This document shows, piece after piece, positions 54,816 through 63,161 of a stretch of DNA of 64,000 nt; the first letter of the stretch is position 1, and every line of letters starts with the position of its first letter. The DNA comes from Sulfitobacter sp. BSw21498 (GTDB lineage Bacteria > Pseudomonadota > Alphaproteobacteria > Rhodobacterales > Rhodobacteraceae): assembly GCF_006064855.1 (NCBI RefSeq), contig NZ_CP040753.1, positions 2,832,001-2,896,000 on the forward strand, read 5' to 3'. The notes beneath the pieces were generated by a model, which worked only from the letters and a program-made list of their open reading frames with translations, was not told the origin of the DNA and did no database searches. The position numbers and the translations under genes were made by a program.

Positions 54816-56486
54816 ATGACGACACAGGATATAAATACAAGCCCCGCCGCCGTGAAAAAATCGCGCGATGGCGTGCGTTTGCTGGCGGGGGTTGCGGTCG
54901 CGATTGCAGCGACCTGTGCCTTGCCTATGATTGCCGTACTGCTGGCTGCATTGGTCGGGGGCACCGATACGGTGCGCCATCTGATTGATACTGTTCTGCT
55001 GGGCTATGCTGGCACGACGCTGCTCTTGGTGGCAATGGTCGCGATGGGGACCTTTGCCTTGGGCGTCGGGACCGCGTGGCTGGTCACCATGACGCGCTTT
55101 CCCGGTGCGCGCGTGCTTGAGATCGCGCTGGTGCTGCCGCTGGCTTTTCCTGCCTATGTATTGGCCTATGCCTATACGCATATCCTTGACCATCCGGGCA
55201 TTGTGCAGACCGCTCTGCGTGACCTGACAGGCTGGGGCCCGCGCGATTACTGGTTCCCCGAGATACGGTCTTTGGGGGGGGCGGCGCTGATGTTGGTGCT
55301 GGTGCTTTACCCCTATGTCTACCTGCTGGCGCGTGCAGCCTTCTTGCAGCAATCCGCCACGACGTTTCTGGCAGCGCGTGCTTTGGGCAGCAGTGCATGG
55401 GCCGCGTTCTTTAAGGTCAGCCTGCCGCTGGCGCGCCCTGCGATTGCCGCAGGCGTCCTGCTGACGGTAATGGAGACGATCGCCGATTTCGGGACCGTCG
55501 CCTATTTTGGGGTGCAGACTTTTGCCACAGGGATCTACACCAGCTGGTTCTCCCTGTTCGACCGCGCTGGTGCGGCGCAGCTCGCGCTGTGCTTGCTCAG
55601 CTTTGCGCTGCTGCTCGCGATGCTTGAGCGTATCCAGCGTGGCAAGGCGAAGTACCATGATCCGGCCCGCCGTGCCGTAGCCATGCCTCCGGCACCGCTG
55701 ACAGGCTGGCGTGCTGCTGCGGCGCTGTTGGCCTGCGGTATCCCCGTGATCTTTGGTGCGATCCTACCGGTCATTGTGCTGATCTGGATGGGCACAGGGT
55801 CAGAGCAGGACCTGCTCAGCCCGCGCTATCTGGGCTTCATCCGTAACTCTGCCACGCTGGCGGGGGTGGCTGCGGTGCTGACCGTGGCCGCGGCGGTCTG
55901 CGTTGGCTTCTTCCAGCGGCTACGTCCGGGCAAGCTGTCCTTTGGGGCGGGGTATATTGCGCGTCTTGGCTATGCGGTGCCGGGCGGGGTGATCGCGGTG
56001 GGGCTGATGGTACCTTTCGCGACATTCGATAACCAGCTTGACGCATGGATGCGCAGCACCTTTGACATCTCGACCGGTTTGTTGGTGACGGGGTCGATCT
56101 GGCTTCTGGTGGCCGCCTATATGGTGCGCTTCCTCGCGGCTGCATTGGGCGCGTATGAGGGCGGACAAGCGATGGTGCATGCCAATATGGATTCCGCCGC
56201 ACGGTCGCTCGGAGAGACCCCCGTGGGGACGCTGCGCCGTATTCACCTGCCGATCCTGTCGCCCAGTCTGCTGACCGCGCTGTTGATCGTCTTTGTCGAT
56301 GTGATGAAAGAGCTGCCGGCGACCTTGATCATGCGGCCTTTTAACTACGACACGCTTGCGGTGCAGGCCTACCGGCTGGCCAGCGACGAACGGCTGGACG
56401 GGGCTGCGGTGCCGAGCCTTGTAATCGTGGCGATGGGGCTGCTTCCGGTCATCCTGATCTGCCGGCAGGTCGGGCGTCAAACCTAA
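54816..56486 (+). CDS. Ferric iron ABC transporter permease (FbpB-like)
   Basis: 556 residues, the fused double-permease form with two BPD_transp_1 domains and about 12 membrane segments. Each half has an EAA loop (ARALGSSAWAAFFKVSLPLARPAI and ARSLGETPVGTLRRIHLPILSPSL). It imports Fe3+ delivered by a periplasmic binding protein, encoded convergently next door. No ATPase gene is adjacent. Confidence 0.93.
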   Translation: MTTQDINTSPAAVKKSRDGVRLLAGVAVAIAATCALPMIAVLLAALVGGTDTVRHLIDTVLLGYAGTTLLLVAMVAMGTFALGVGTAWLVTMTRFPGARVLEIALVLPLAFPAYVLAYAYTHILDHPGIVQTALRDLTGWGPRDYWFPEIRSLGGAALMLVLVLYPYVYLLARAAFLQQSATTFLAARALGSSAWAAFFKVSLPLARPAIAAGVLLTVMETIADFGTVAYFGVQTFATGIYTSWFSLFDRAGAAQLALCLLSFALLLAMLERIQRGKAKYHDPARRAVAMPPAPLTGWRAAAALLACGIPVIFGAILPVIVLIWMGTGSEQDLLSPRYLGFIRNSATLAGVAAVLTVAAAVCVGFFQRLRPGKLSFGAGYIARLGYAVPGGVIAVGLMVPFATFDNQLDAWMRSTFDISTGLLVTGSIWLLVAAYMVRFLAAALGAYEGGQAMVHANMDSAARSLGETPVGTLRRIHLPILSPSLLTALLIVFVDVMKELPATLIMRPFNYDTLAVQAYRLASDERLDGAAVPSLVIVAMGLLPVILICRQVGRQT

Positions 56487-56509
56487 CCGTTTGGCATCGC
56501 CCATGAAAA

Positions 56510-56538
56510 AACCGCACCGGCCAAAGGCCGATGCGGTT
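56510..56538. terminator. Bidirectional terminator between iron permease and binding-protein genes
   Basis: AACCGCACCGGCC pairs with GGCCGATGCGGTT (one mismatch) around AAA. The A-run at 56505-56511 provides the U-tract for the minus-strand gene. Confidence 0.85.
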
Positions 56539-56570
56539 CAATGGCATGTCGCTGCCGTGGCAGGCTGGGA

Positions 56571-57587
56571 TTATTCCCAGCCAACCGCATTAAAGATTTT
56601 CTGTGCCGCCGGAATGTTCTTGGCCACTTCCGAGAGGTTGACCTCGTCTGCTTTGAATTCGCCGAGCTTGGCAACCGACTCTGCCAGTTCCACACCCTGA
56701 ACGGCGGGGTATTCGTCGTTACCCGCAGAGAAGTAGGACTGTGCGCTGTCGGAGGACAGGTACTCGAGGAATTTGACCGCGTTGTCACGGTTTGGCGCAT
56801 TGGCTGCAACACCGGCACCGGACAGGTTCATGTGTGCGCCGTTGCCTTCTTGGTCAGGGAAAACCACGTCGATTTTATCAATATCAGCGCTGAGCCCGTC
56901 CACGTCGGTACGGATCGCGCGGGCAAAGTAATAGGAGTTCGAGACAGAGATTTCGCATTCGCCCGAAACCAGACCGCGCAGCTGGTCGGTGTCACCGCCC
57001 TGTGGTGCGCGTGCCATGTTGTTCACAACGCCCTGCGCCCATTCGGTGGCTTTTTCTTCGCCGTGGTGCGTAACCAAAGCCGCCAGCAGCGTCTGGTTGT
57101 AAGAATTGGTAGAGGAACGGATGCATACCTGACCCTCGTAGGCCGGGTCGGCGAGGTCCAGATAGGTTTGCGGTGGGTTGTCTACGGCATCCTTGCTGTA
57201 AAAAATGATCCGCGCGCGCTGCGAAAAGCCGAACCATTCGTTGTCGGCGTCTTGCAGATTGCCTGGGATACGCTCTTCGAGGATGTCGCTGTCAACAGAT
57301 TGCAGCAGGCCCATTTCCTTGGCGCGGCTCAGGCGGCTCGTATCGACGGTGATCAGTACGTCCGCAGGAGAGTTCGCGCCCTCGGCAGCCACACGGGCCA
57401 GCAGCTCGTCTGCTTTGCCTTCGATGCGGTTAATAGTGATGCCGGTTTGCTCGGTAAAGTCCGAATACAGACGCTCGTCAGTGTCGTAGTGACGTGCAGA
57501 ATAGAGGTTCAGCTGACCTTCTGCAAAAGCGGGTAGGGCAACCGTTGCCAACAAGGCAGCCGTGAACGTGGTTTTCGTAAAAGTCAT
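56571..57587 (-). CDS. Ferric iron ABC transporter substrate-binding protein (FbpA-like)
   Basis: 338 residues with signal peptide MTFTKTTFTAALLATVALPAFA. The extracellular solute-binding family 1 fold is visible: LNLYSARHYDTDERLYSDFTEQTGI, EGKADELLAR, ADVLITVDTSRL and the Tyr pair NSYYFAR that binds iron in FbpA proteins. GGAGGT precedes the ATG at 57587; the much longer frame to 57824 is not used. Convergent with the permease, so the two are separately promoted. Confidence 0.94.
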   Translation of the reverse strand: MTFTKTTFTAALLATVALPAFAEGQLNLYSARHYDTDERLYSDFTEQTGITINRIEGKADELLARVAAEGANSPADVLITVDTSRLSRAKEMGLLQSVDSDILEERIPGNLQDADNEWFGFSQRARIIFYSKDAVDNPPQTYLDLADPAYEGQVCIRSSTNSYNQTLLAALVTHHGEEKATEWAQGVVNNMARAPQGGDTDQLRGLVSGECEISVSNSYYFARAIRTDVDGLSADIDKIDVVFPDQEGNGAHMNLSGAGVAANAPNRDNAVKFLEYLSSDSAQSYFSAGNDEYPAVQGVELAESVAKLGEFKADEVNLSEVAKNIPAAQKIFNAVGWE

Positions 57588-57649
57588 GAGGTGACCTCCA
57601 TCTGTGTAAAACTTATAAAAAGAGTAAGAAACAGATTTGAGGTCAGACA

Positions 57650-57677
57650 TCAAGGAATACTTGACTGTATTTATAAG
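57650..57677 (-). promoter_or_regulatory. Candidate iron-regulatory region before the ferric-binding protein gene
   Basis: A perfect dyad TCAAG-GAATA-CTTGA (57650-57664) is followed by TTGACTGTATTTATAAG (57661-57677). The left half of the latter matches the IscR-type core exactly and its right half is degenerate. It lies 63-90 bases before the start codon. Confidence 0.4.
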
Positions 57678-57717
57678 ATAAGCGTCTCGCCGCACAGGGA
57701 CGGCAAGACGCAGTCGT

Positions 57718-58584
57718 TTAGCCGTCGATTTTGTCTTGGGTTTTGGTGTCGAAATCGCTGGCGTCGTGACGTTCGTGCAGCTGCATTTCGGGTTCACCGA
57801 AGGGACGGTTGACCATACGGCCACGCGTCACCGCGGGCCGCGCATCGATTTTCTTGGCCCATTTCATCAGGTTTTCATACGAGTCGACGTTCAGGAATTC
57901 AGCCGCATCATAAAGCCGCCCCAGAACCAGCTGACCATACCAAGCCCAGATCGCCATATCCGCAATCGAATACTCGCCCGCCATATATTCGTTATCGGCC
58001 AGATGCCGGTCCAACACGTCCAGCTGACGCTTGGTTTCCATCGCGAAGCGGTCGATGCAGTATTTAATCTTGACCGGCGCATAGGCGTAGAAGTGGCCAA
58101 AGCCGCCGCCCAGATAGGGTGCACTGCCCATCTGCCAGAACAGCCAGGACATACATTCGGTGCGTTGGCTTGGGTCTTTGGGGATGAATTCGCCGAACTT
58201 CTCGGCCAGATGCAGCATGATCGAACCGGATTCGAACAAGCGCTGTGGCGCATCGCCGGACCGGTCCATCATCGCGGGGATTTTAGAGTTCGGGTTGATC
58301 TCGACAAAGCCGGACCCGAATTGGTCGCCTTCGCCGATGTTGATCAACCAAGCGTCATATTCGGCGCCTTTGTGGCCCGCAGCCAGCAGTTCTTCCAGCA
58401 GCACGGTGACTTTGACACCATTGGGGGTCGCGAGGGAGTAAAGCTGATAGGGGTGTTCGCCGACTGGCAGCTCTTTATCCGCGGTCGGGCCTGCGACGGG
58501 GCGGTTGATGTTGGCGAATTTACCGCCGTTGCCGGGTTCCCACTCCCATACGGCGGGTGGGGTATAGTCGGGCAGATCGGTCAT
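57718..58584 (-). CDS. yghU: Glutathione-dependent disulfide-bond oxidoreductase, YghU family
   Basis: 288 residues, typical length. Nu-class GST-like protein: GGKFANINRPVAGPT, HPYQLYSLATPNGVKVTVLLEELLAAG, NPNSKIPAMMDRSG and SWLFWQMGSAPYLGGGFGHFYAYAP. YghU binds two glutathiones and reduces disulfides and organic hydroperoxides. GAAAGGG precedes the ATG. A perfect 10-bp inverted repeat lies 13 bases upstream, so expression is probably switched by a dedicated repressor. Confidence 0.95.
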   Translation of the reverse strand: MTDLPDYTPPAVWEWEPGNGGKFANINRPVAGPTADKELPVGEHPYQLYSLATPNGVKVTVLLEELLAAGHKGAEYDAWLINIGEGDQFGSGFVEINPNSKIPAMMDRSGDAPQRLFESGSIMLHLAEKFGEFIPKDPSQRTECMSWLFWQMGSAPYLGGGFGHFYAYAPVKIKYCIDRFAMETKRQLDVLDRHLADNEYMAGEYSIADMAIWAWYGQLVLGRLYDAAEFLNVDSYENLMKWAKKIDARPAVTRGRMVNRPFGEPEMQLHERHDASDFDTKTQDKIDG

Positions 58585-58597
58585 GAGATCCCTTTCA

Positions 58598-58624
58598 GTT
58601 CATCTTTTGAAGTTAAAGATGAAC
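58598..58624 (-). promoter_or_regulatory. Perfect 10-bp inverted repeat before yghU
   Basis: GTTCATCTTT and AAAGATGAAC, 7 bases apart, form a 27-base dyad immediately upstream of the yghU ribosome-binding site. The symmetry and position suggest a repressor operator; an RNA hairpin is also possible. Confidence 0.65.
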
Positions 58625-58714
58625 CTAGGGGGTATTGGGGGGATCGCAAGGGGCCAGCCGCGAATGGCCGGGGTGCCGGCGCAGGGCGTGGCATGTTTCA
58701 TCAGCCCAAACGAA

Positions 58715-58742
58715 AAAAGCCGCCCCCGAAGGAGCGGCTTTT
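58715..58742 (-). terminator. rpmJ terminator
   Basis: AAAAGCCGCCCC pairs with GGAGCGGCTTTT (one mismatch) around CGAA. The A-run at 58713-58718 gives the U-tract on the minus strand, 20 bases after the rpmJ stop. Confidence 0.88.
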
Positions 58743-58761
58743 AATCAAATGCGCGCGAAGC

Positions 58762-58887
58762 TTAACCCTGACGGGCTTTGAAACGGCGCTGCGTTTTGTT
58801 GATTACGTAAACGCGGCCTTTGCGACGCACAACGCGGCAGTCACGATGCCGATTCTTGAGCGAGCGGAGCGAATTGCGAACCTTCAT
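58762..58887 (-). CDS. rpmJ: 50S ribosomal protein L36
   Basis: 41 residues beginning [17 protein letters not shown] and ending QRRFKARQG, the longer alphaproteobacterial L36 type that keeps only one of the zinc cysteines (C17). CAGGAGAAAG precedes the ATG at a good distance. A strong terminator follows. Confidence 0.95.
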   Translation of the reverse strand: MKVRNSLRSLKNRHRDCRVVRRKGRVYVINKTQRRFKARQG

Positions 58888-58963
58888 GGTCTTTCTCCTG
58901 TGTCGTGGCGCGGGCCAGCGCCGGGTTGCGGGCAGCTCAGCGAATGCTGAGCCATGAATTAGG

Positions 58964-59038
58964 TGGTGGGCGATACTGGGATCGAACCAGTGACCCCTTC
59001 GATGTCAACGAAGTGCTCTACCGCTGAGCTAATCACCC
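58964..59038 (-). tRNA. tRNA-Val (GAC)
   Basis: A full cloverleaf reads on the minus strand: acceptor GGGTGAT pairs with ATCGCCC (one G-U), D-arm GCTC...GAGC, anticodon stem CTTCG/CGAAG with loop TTGACAT (anticodon GAC), T-arm ACTGG-TTCGATC-CCAGT. The 3' CCA is encoded (discriminator A). Confidence 0.95.
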
Positions 59039-59140
59039 CCTATGTAGCACAAAATTTGCACCCCGAACCAAATCAGGGCACGAAATATCTGCACCAGTAG
59101 CGGGGTCTATAAATAGAGTCGCAGGCATGATCAAGGGGTT

Positions 59141-59168
59141 TTGGCTTTGTAAAAACATGCGCTATGTT
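59141..59168 (+). promoter_or_regulatory. Candidate sigma-70-type promoter for the N-formylglutamate amidohydrolase gene
   Basis: TTGGCT and TATGTT are 16 bases apart, 20 bases upstream of the start codon. Moderate match to the housekeeping consensus in an otherwise empty region. Confidence 0.4.
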
Positions 59169-59188
59169 CATTTTTGAAAGGTGCAACA

Positions 59189-60049
59189 ATGCCACACATC
59201 GCCTACGAAGTCGTTCGCCCTGATCAAGCCCATTCCTGCACGGTGTTCGCGTCGCCCCATTCGGGTCGGAATTACAGCTTTTCCTTTCTGCGGTCCACAG
59301 TGTTGGACGGGCATAGCATCCGCTCGTCAGAGGACGCGTTCGTTGATCTTTTGTTCAAATCCGCCCCCCATTTCGGGGCTCCATTTCTGATGGCGGGTGC
59401 CCCGCGTGCGTTCCTTGATCTGAACCGGTCGCGAGACGAGCTGGACCCCGCCTTGATCGAAGGGGTGCGTCGGCAGGCGCATAACCCGCGGGTGGCCTCG
59501 GGTTTGGGGGTTATCCCGCGCGTTGTGGCGAATGGGCGGTCGATTTATCAGGGCAAATTGACGCTCGACGAAGCCCGAGAGCGAATCGCGGCGTATTGGG
59601 TGCCGTATCACGATATGCTGCAAAGCCTGCTGAATGACGCCCGTGCCGATCACGGGCAGGCGATTCTCGTGGATTGCCATTCCATGCCGCATGAGGCGAT
59701 GGAAGGGGTCGCGCGGATGGGGCTCAAGCGGCCCGATGTTGTGTTAGGCGACCGTTTTGGTGCGGCTGCCGGCAACGATGTCGTTGATCAAATCGAAGCC
59801 GCTTTTTCGAGCGCGGGTTTTACCGTCACACGAAACACGCCTTTTGCGGGGGCATATATCACGCAGGCTTATGGCCGCCCGGCGCGGGGGCAGCACGCGG
59901 TACAGGTCGAATTGGACCGATCCCTGTATATGAACGAATCATTGGTGCGTCCCAATGGCGATTTCGAGGATGTCCAAAAAGCGCTGAGCGGCGTTGTTGC
60001 TGAAATCGCGCGTATCCGGCCTGAAAGCCTGGCGCTCGCGGCGGAATAA
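59189..60049 (+). CDS. N-formylglutamate amidohydrolase family protein
   Basis: 286 residues of the FGase (HutG-like) family: FASPHSGRNYS, GAPRAFLDLNRSRDELD, YHDMLQSLL, ILVDCHSMPHEA and GRPARGQHAVQVELDRSLYM. Family members hydrolyse N-formylglutamate to formate and glutamate, the end of one histidine degradation route. No hut genes are nearby, so the substrate is not certain. ATG at 59189 is preferred over a TTG at 59174. Its stop abuts the dinB stop. Confidence 0.92.
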   Translation: MPHIAYEVVRPDQAHSCTVFASPHSGRNYSFSFLRSTVLDGHSIRSSEDAFVDLLFKSAPHFGAPFLMAGAPRAFLDLNRSRDELDPALIEGVRRQAHNPRVASGLGVIPRVVANGRSIYQGKLTLDEARERIAAYWVPYHDMLQSLLNDARADHGQAILVDCHSMPHEAMEGVARMGLKRPDVVLGDRFGAAAGNDVVDQIEAAFSSAGFTVTRNTPFAGAYITQAYGRPARGQHAVQVELDRSLYMNESLVRPNGDFEDVQKALSGVVAEIARIRPESLALAAE

Positions 60050-61303
60050 TCAGCGCAGCGCGCGCCCTTTGACGATGGCCTTGTCCCCGAACCGGTTGCG
60101 GATGGCATCGGTCGCCCGTTCGGCCCGACCACGCCGCACGGCATCGGGGTCCAGCAGATCACCCGCCGTGTCGGCCCCATCAGCGGCGCTAAGATCGGAA
60201 ATGCCACATCCCAGAAGTCGGAACGGCCCCGGCTCGCCCAGCTGATCAAACAGCCCGCTTGCAGTGCGGTAGATGCGGTCGGCCAGCTGAGTGGGGTCAT
60301 ACAAAGACACCCGCCGGGTAATCAGCGAAAAATCGGCACGCTTCAGCTTGAGAACAACAACGCGCCCCGCAAGCTCTTTGGCCTTTGCGCGGTCCGCCAC
60401 TTTTTGCGCCATGCGCCACAGGTGACCGTCCAGCAGTTCGGGGTCCGAGGTGTCCTCGTTAAAGGTGGTTTCGTTGCTAATGGATTTCATCGGTTCGTGC
60501 GCGGAAACGCGACGGTTGTCCTGGCCTCGGGCCAGATGCCAGAGGCGGTCGCCCATGTTGCCGAAACGAGCAATCAGATCGGTCCGTTCCCACCGCAGCA
60601 GGTCAGCAAAGGTGCGTATGCCCGCCTTGTTCAGCGCCCCTAGGGTGGCAGCGCCCACGCCCCAGATCATGCTCACCGGTTTGTCGGTCAGAAATGTCTG
60701 CGTTTCCCCTTTGCCGATGACCGAAAACCCGTGTGGCTTATCTAGATCAGAGGCGACCTTGGCCAGAAACTTGTTGTGCGACAGCCCGATAGAGCCGGTC
60801 AGCCCCAGCTCTTGCTTCATCCGGCGCACCAACCGCGCGAGCATCACCGCAGGGGGCGCGCCGTGCAGCTTGGTCGTGCCGGTCATGTCCAGAAATGCCT
60901 CGTCCAGTGACAGCGGTTGCAGGGCGGGCGTGAGCTCTTCCATCAAGGCGCGGATCGCACGGGAGGCTTCGACATAGGCGTCCATGCGGGGCTTGATGAT
61001 GACCGCTTCGGGGCAGAGCTTGAGCGCCTGAAACATCGGCATGGCGGATCGAACCCCTTTGACCCGTGCGATATAGCAAGCGGTCGATACCACGCCGCGC
61101 CGCCCGCCGCCGATGATTACGGGTTTACCGTTCAGTGCGGGGTTGTCTCGTTTTTCCACCGACGCATAAAAAGCATCGCAATCCATATGGGCAATGGAGA
61201 GGTCAAATAATTCGGGATGCGACGTGATGCGCGGGCTGCCGCAGGCAGAGCACCGGCGGGCAGGCGTGATTTCGGACAGGCAGTCACGGCAGAGTGCGGG
61301 CAT
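60050..61303 (-). CDS. dinB: DNA polymerase IV
   Basis: 417 residues. The Y-family palm shows AHMDCDAFYASVE and SLDEAFLDMTG (catalytic acids), plus VSTACYIARVKGVRSAMP. The N-terminus has an extra ~35 residues with CRDC...CSAC, a putative zinc ribbon not found in E. coli DinB. The C-terminal beta-clamp motif is not obvious; the protein ends AIRNRFGDKAIVKGRALR. It mediates error-prone bypass synthesis. Confidence 0.95.
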   Translation of the reverse strand: MPALCRDCLSEITPARRCSACGSPRITSHPELFDLSIAHMDCDAFYASVEKRDNPALNGKPVIIGGGRRGVVSTACYIARVKGVRSAMPMFQALKLCPEAVIIKPRMDAYVEASRAIRALMEELTPALQPLSLDEAFLDMTGTTKLHGAPPAVMLARLVRRMKQELGLTGSIGLSHNKFLAKVASDLDKPHGFSVIGKGETQTFLTDKPVSMIWGVGAATLGALNKAGIRTFADLLRWERTDLIARFGNMGDRLWHLARGQDNRRVSAHEPMKSISNETTFNEDTSDPELLDGHLWRMAQKVADRAKAKELAGRVVVLKLKRADFSLITRRVSLYDPTQLADRIYRTASGLFDQLGEPGPFRLLGCGISDLSAADGADTAGDLLDPDAVRRGRAERATDAIRNRFGDKAIVKGRALR

Positions 61304-61418
61304 GGCGAATAAATGGGGTTAAGGGAAGGTTAAGGCAAGTCTATTCGATTGCGTGCCGTTGCGCCATGGGCAGGCGCGTCGCGATCATTTCGCGGCTGGG
61401 TGCAAAATTTAGACTGGG

Positions 61419-61500
61419 AAAAGAAAGACCCCCGCCTAAAGCGGGGGGAGGTGACGAACTTCAGGAAGAACCAGTTCGTCGGGGAGTATCACCAAAGTAA
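61419..61500 (-). ncRNA. Candidate small RNA downstream of pyrF
   Basis: On the minus strand a first hairpin GACGAACT-N12-AGTTCGTC (61480-61453) exposes a CUUCCU-containing loop. It is followed by ACCUCC and a strong terminator hairpin CCCCCGC-TTTAG-GCGGGGG type (61447-61429) with a U-rich tail (61428-61419). The 325-base gap between dinB and pyrF has no credible protein gene. The pyrimidine-rich anti-Shine-Dalgarno loop resembles alphaproteobacterial sRNAs. The 5' end is not defined; a short frame encoding an ~18-residue peptide also crosses it. Confidence 0.45.
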
Positions 61501-61628
61501 GGTTGCCATATGAATGTCATAAAACATACACGCAACTGCGCTTGATCGGTAGCCAGTTTGGGTTTGTTACCGATTTATCACATAGGCCAAGCACGCTATT
61601 AAACGGGTTTGATGCCATTTGGGGGTGA

Positions 61629-62318
61629 TTAGGGCAGCTCTGCCAGGACCGCGCGGGCGGCGGCTGCGGGGTCTTCGGCTTGCCAGATCGGGCGGCCGAC
61701 GACGATATGATCCGCGCCATCCTTGATAGCTTGGCCCGGCGTCGCGACCCGTTTTTGATCGCCAAGAGCCGCACCGGTCGGGCGCACGCCGGGGGTTACG
61801 ATCAGCTTGCCTTTTGCCTCTGGCAGGGCGCGGATCAGCGCGGCTTCTTGAGGGGAAGCGATGACCCCGTGGGCGCCTGCATCCAGTGCACGACCGGCCC
61901 GGGTTTGTACCAGATCGGGAATGTCGCCCGCCTGGATCATAGCGGCGTCCAGATCGTTCCGGTCCAGCGACGTCAGAATTGTCACTGCGAGAATTTTGGT
62001 GCGCGAACCCGCGGCACCCTGCATCGCGGCGCGCACCACGTGGGGGTCGCCGTGAACAGTCAGGAAATCAAGATCAAACTGCGCAAGACCCCGTACCGCT
62101 GCTTCGACGGTCGCGCTGATGTCAAAAAGTTTCATATCCAGAAAAATGCGTTTGCCATGCTCTTGGATGAGCTCATTTGCCAGCGCCATGCCGCCGCCTG
62201 TCAGCATTCCCAATCCGATTTTGTAAAAGCTCACCGTATCGCCAAGCTTTTTCGCGAGCTCAAGGCCGGCAACAGCATGGGGAACATCAAGGGCGACGAT
62301 CAGGCGGTCATCTGACAT
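61629..62318 (-). CDS. pyrF: Orotidine-5'-phosphate decarboxylase
   Basis: 229 residues. It makes UMP in pyrimidine synthesis. The catalytic DxKxxD tetrad is D61-M-K63-L-F-D66 (FLDMKLFDI), with RLIVALDVP at the start and GVRPTG and DHIVVGRPIW phosphate-binding loops at the C-terminus. ATG at 62318 is chosen because homology begins there; the frame extends to 62447 without support. Confidence 0.97.
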   Translation of the reverse strand: MSDDRLIVALDVPHAVAGLELAKKLGDTVSFYKIGLGMLTGGGMALANELIQEHGKRIFLDMKLFDISATVEAAVRGLAQFDLDFLTVHGDPHVVRAAMQGAAGSRTKILAVTILTSLDRNDLDAAMIQAGDIPDLVQTRAGRALDAGAHGVIASPQEAALIRALPEAKGKLIVTPGVRPTGAALGDQKRVATPGQAIKDGADHIVVGRPIWQAEDPAAAARAVLAELP

Positions 62319-62411
62319 GGGGCGGGCTCCGATAGTAGTGAAATTGGACAAACGCCGGAGGCTTACGGCGTTCATACTCTCGTGTCTACGCAAACACCTC
62401 GCGACGGGCAC

Positions 62412-62444
62412 AAAAAAACCCGGGCAGCACAAGGGCTGTCCGGG
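62412..62444 (-). terminator. Intrinsic terminator after the 104-residue orphan gene
   Basis: CCCGGGCAG (62419-62427) pairs with CTGTCCGGG (62436-62444), one wobble, around an 8-base loop. Seven A residues (62412-62418) give the U-tract on the minus strand. It separates this gene from pyrF. Confidence 0.88.
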
Positions 62445-62538
62445 CAAGTGTCAGAGACGTGCAGGCAGGCAGAAGTCTCTGGATCGGGCGGGACATGCGC
62501 CGGGACGGGCGCACAGGCAGTTCCGCCGAAACTGAAAA

Positions 62539-62853
62539 TCAAGCGGCGCGGTGGCCGTTGAGCTTTGCAACAGATTGCAACCAAGCCTTGGGGTCGAACC
62601 GTGGGCGACCGCTGCGGGGCGATGGTTTGATGCTGCGAAATTCCGAATGCATGCCGCCGCGGCCCAAGTGTCGACGTTCTGCCTGTTTGGTCAGTCCTTC
62701 GGCGGCTTGATCAAATGACATTGTCATCGGCGCATTGATTGCGCAGGCATATCTGCGGGAGCGATCGCCATCATGAACAGTAACCAGTGCCTCGAAGCAT
62801 TGCTCTGTCGCATTATATATAACGTCGTTCATCTGGATTTGGCGCGTCTGCAT
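62539..62853 (-). CDS. Conserved-looking hypothetical protein
   Basis: 104 residues. GAGGTACGAAC before the ATG is a fair ribosome-binding site; an internal ATG at 62832 is an alternative. The N-terminal half looks like a small alpha/beta domain (VIYNATEQCFEALVTVHDGDRSRRYACAINAP); the C-terminal half is basic (RSIKPSPRSGRPRFDPKAWLQSV). I recognise no family and no signal peptide. It has its own terminator and an AT-rich upstream region, so it is a single-gene unit. Confidence 0.75.
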   Translation of the reverse strand: MQTRQIQMNDVIYNATEQCFEALVTVHDGDRSRRYACAINAPMTMSFDQAAEGLTKQAERRHLGRGGMHSEFRSIKPSPRSGRPRFDPKAWLQSVAKLNGHRAA

Positions 62854-63161
62854 GTTCGTACCTCAAAACTTGTTGTACTGATTAAACTTGGCTTGATCGG
62901 CTTTGTCATTCTCTGCCGGTACAACGTGGGTGTGACTAAAAAGTTCCATCTATTGTCGCTACCCTTGTGGATAAATGTAAATTTTCCCTTAAAAACAGTC
63001 AATTAACTTTTATTTGATTGCCTATTGCTATAAGCGGAATTTTGCGAAACTGTAATTTTTACAGCGAATCCAATGACTTCGCGGTGTGATTAAATTTCAT
63101 CATCCGTTCAAATATTGGCTTGATACGCATTTTTTTGTTGACGTATTTGTGAGCGCCTTCT
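62854..63161. other. AT-rich divergent intergenic region before clpB
   Basis: About 300 bases, clearly richer in A+T than the surroundings, with no credible gene on either strand. It must carry the promoter of the 104-residue gene. A perfect dyad CTGTAA-TTT-TTACAG lies at 63050-63064 and may be an operator. Confidence 0.6.

Noticed and set aside
57588..57824. 79-codon N-terminal extension of the ferric-binding protein
   Set aside because: The signal peptide must be at the N-terminus; it begins at 57587 after GGAGGT. The extension also overlaps yghU.
61294..61500. 68-codon plus-strand frame between dinB and pyrF
   Set aside because: It runs through both hairpins of the candidate sRNA and overlaps the dinB start; no motif.
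62773..63006. 77-codon plus-strand frame in the AT-rich region
   Set aside because: Partly antisense to the 104-residue gene and lacking a ribosome-binding site; hydrophobicity reflects AT-rich codons only.
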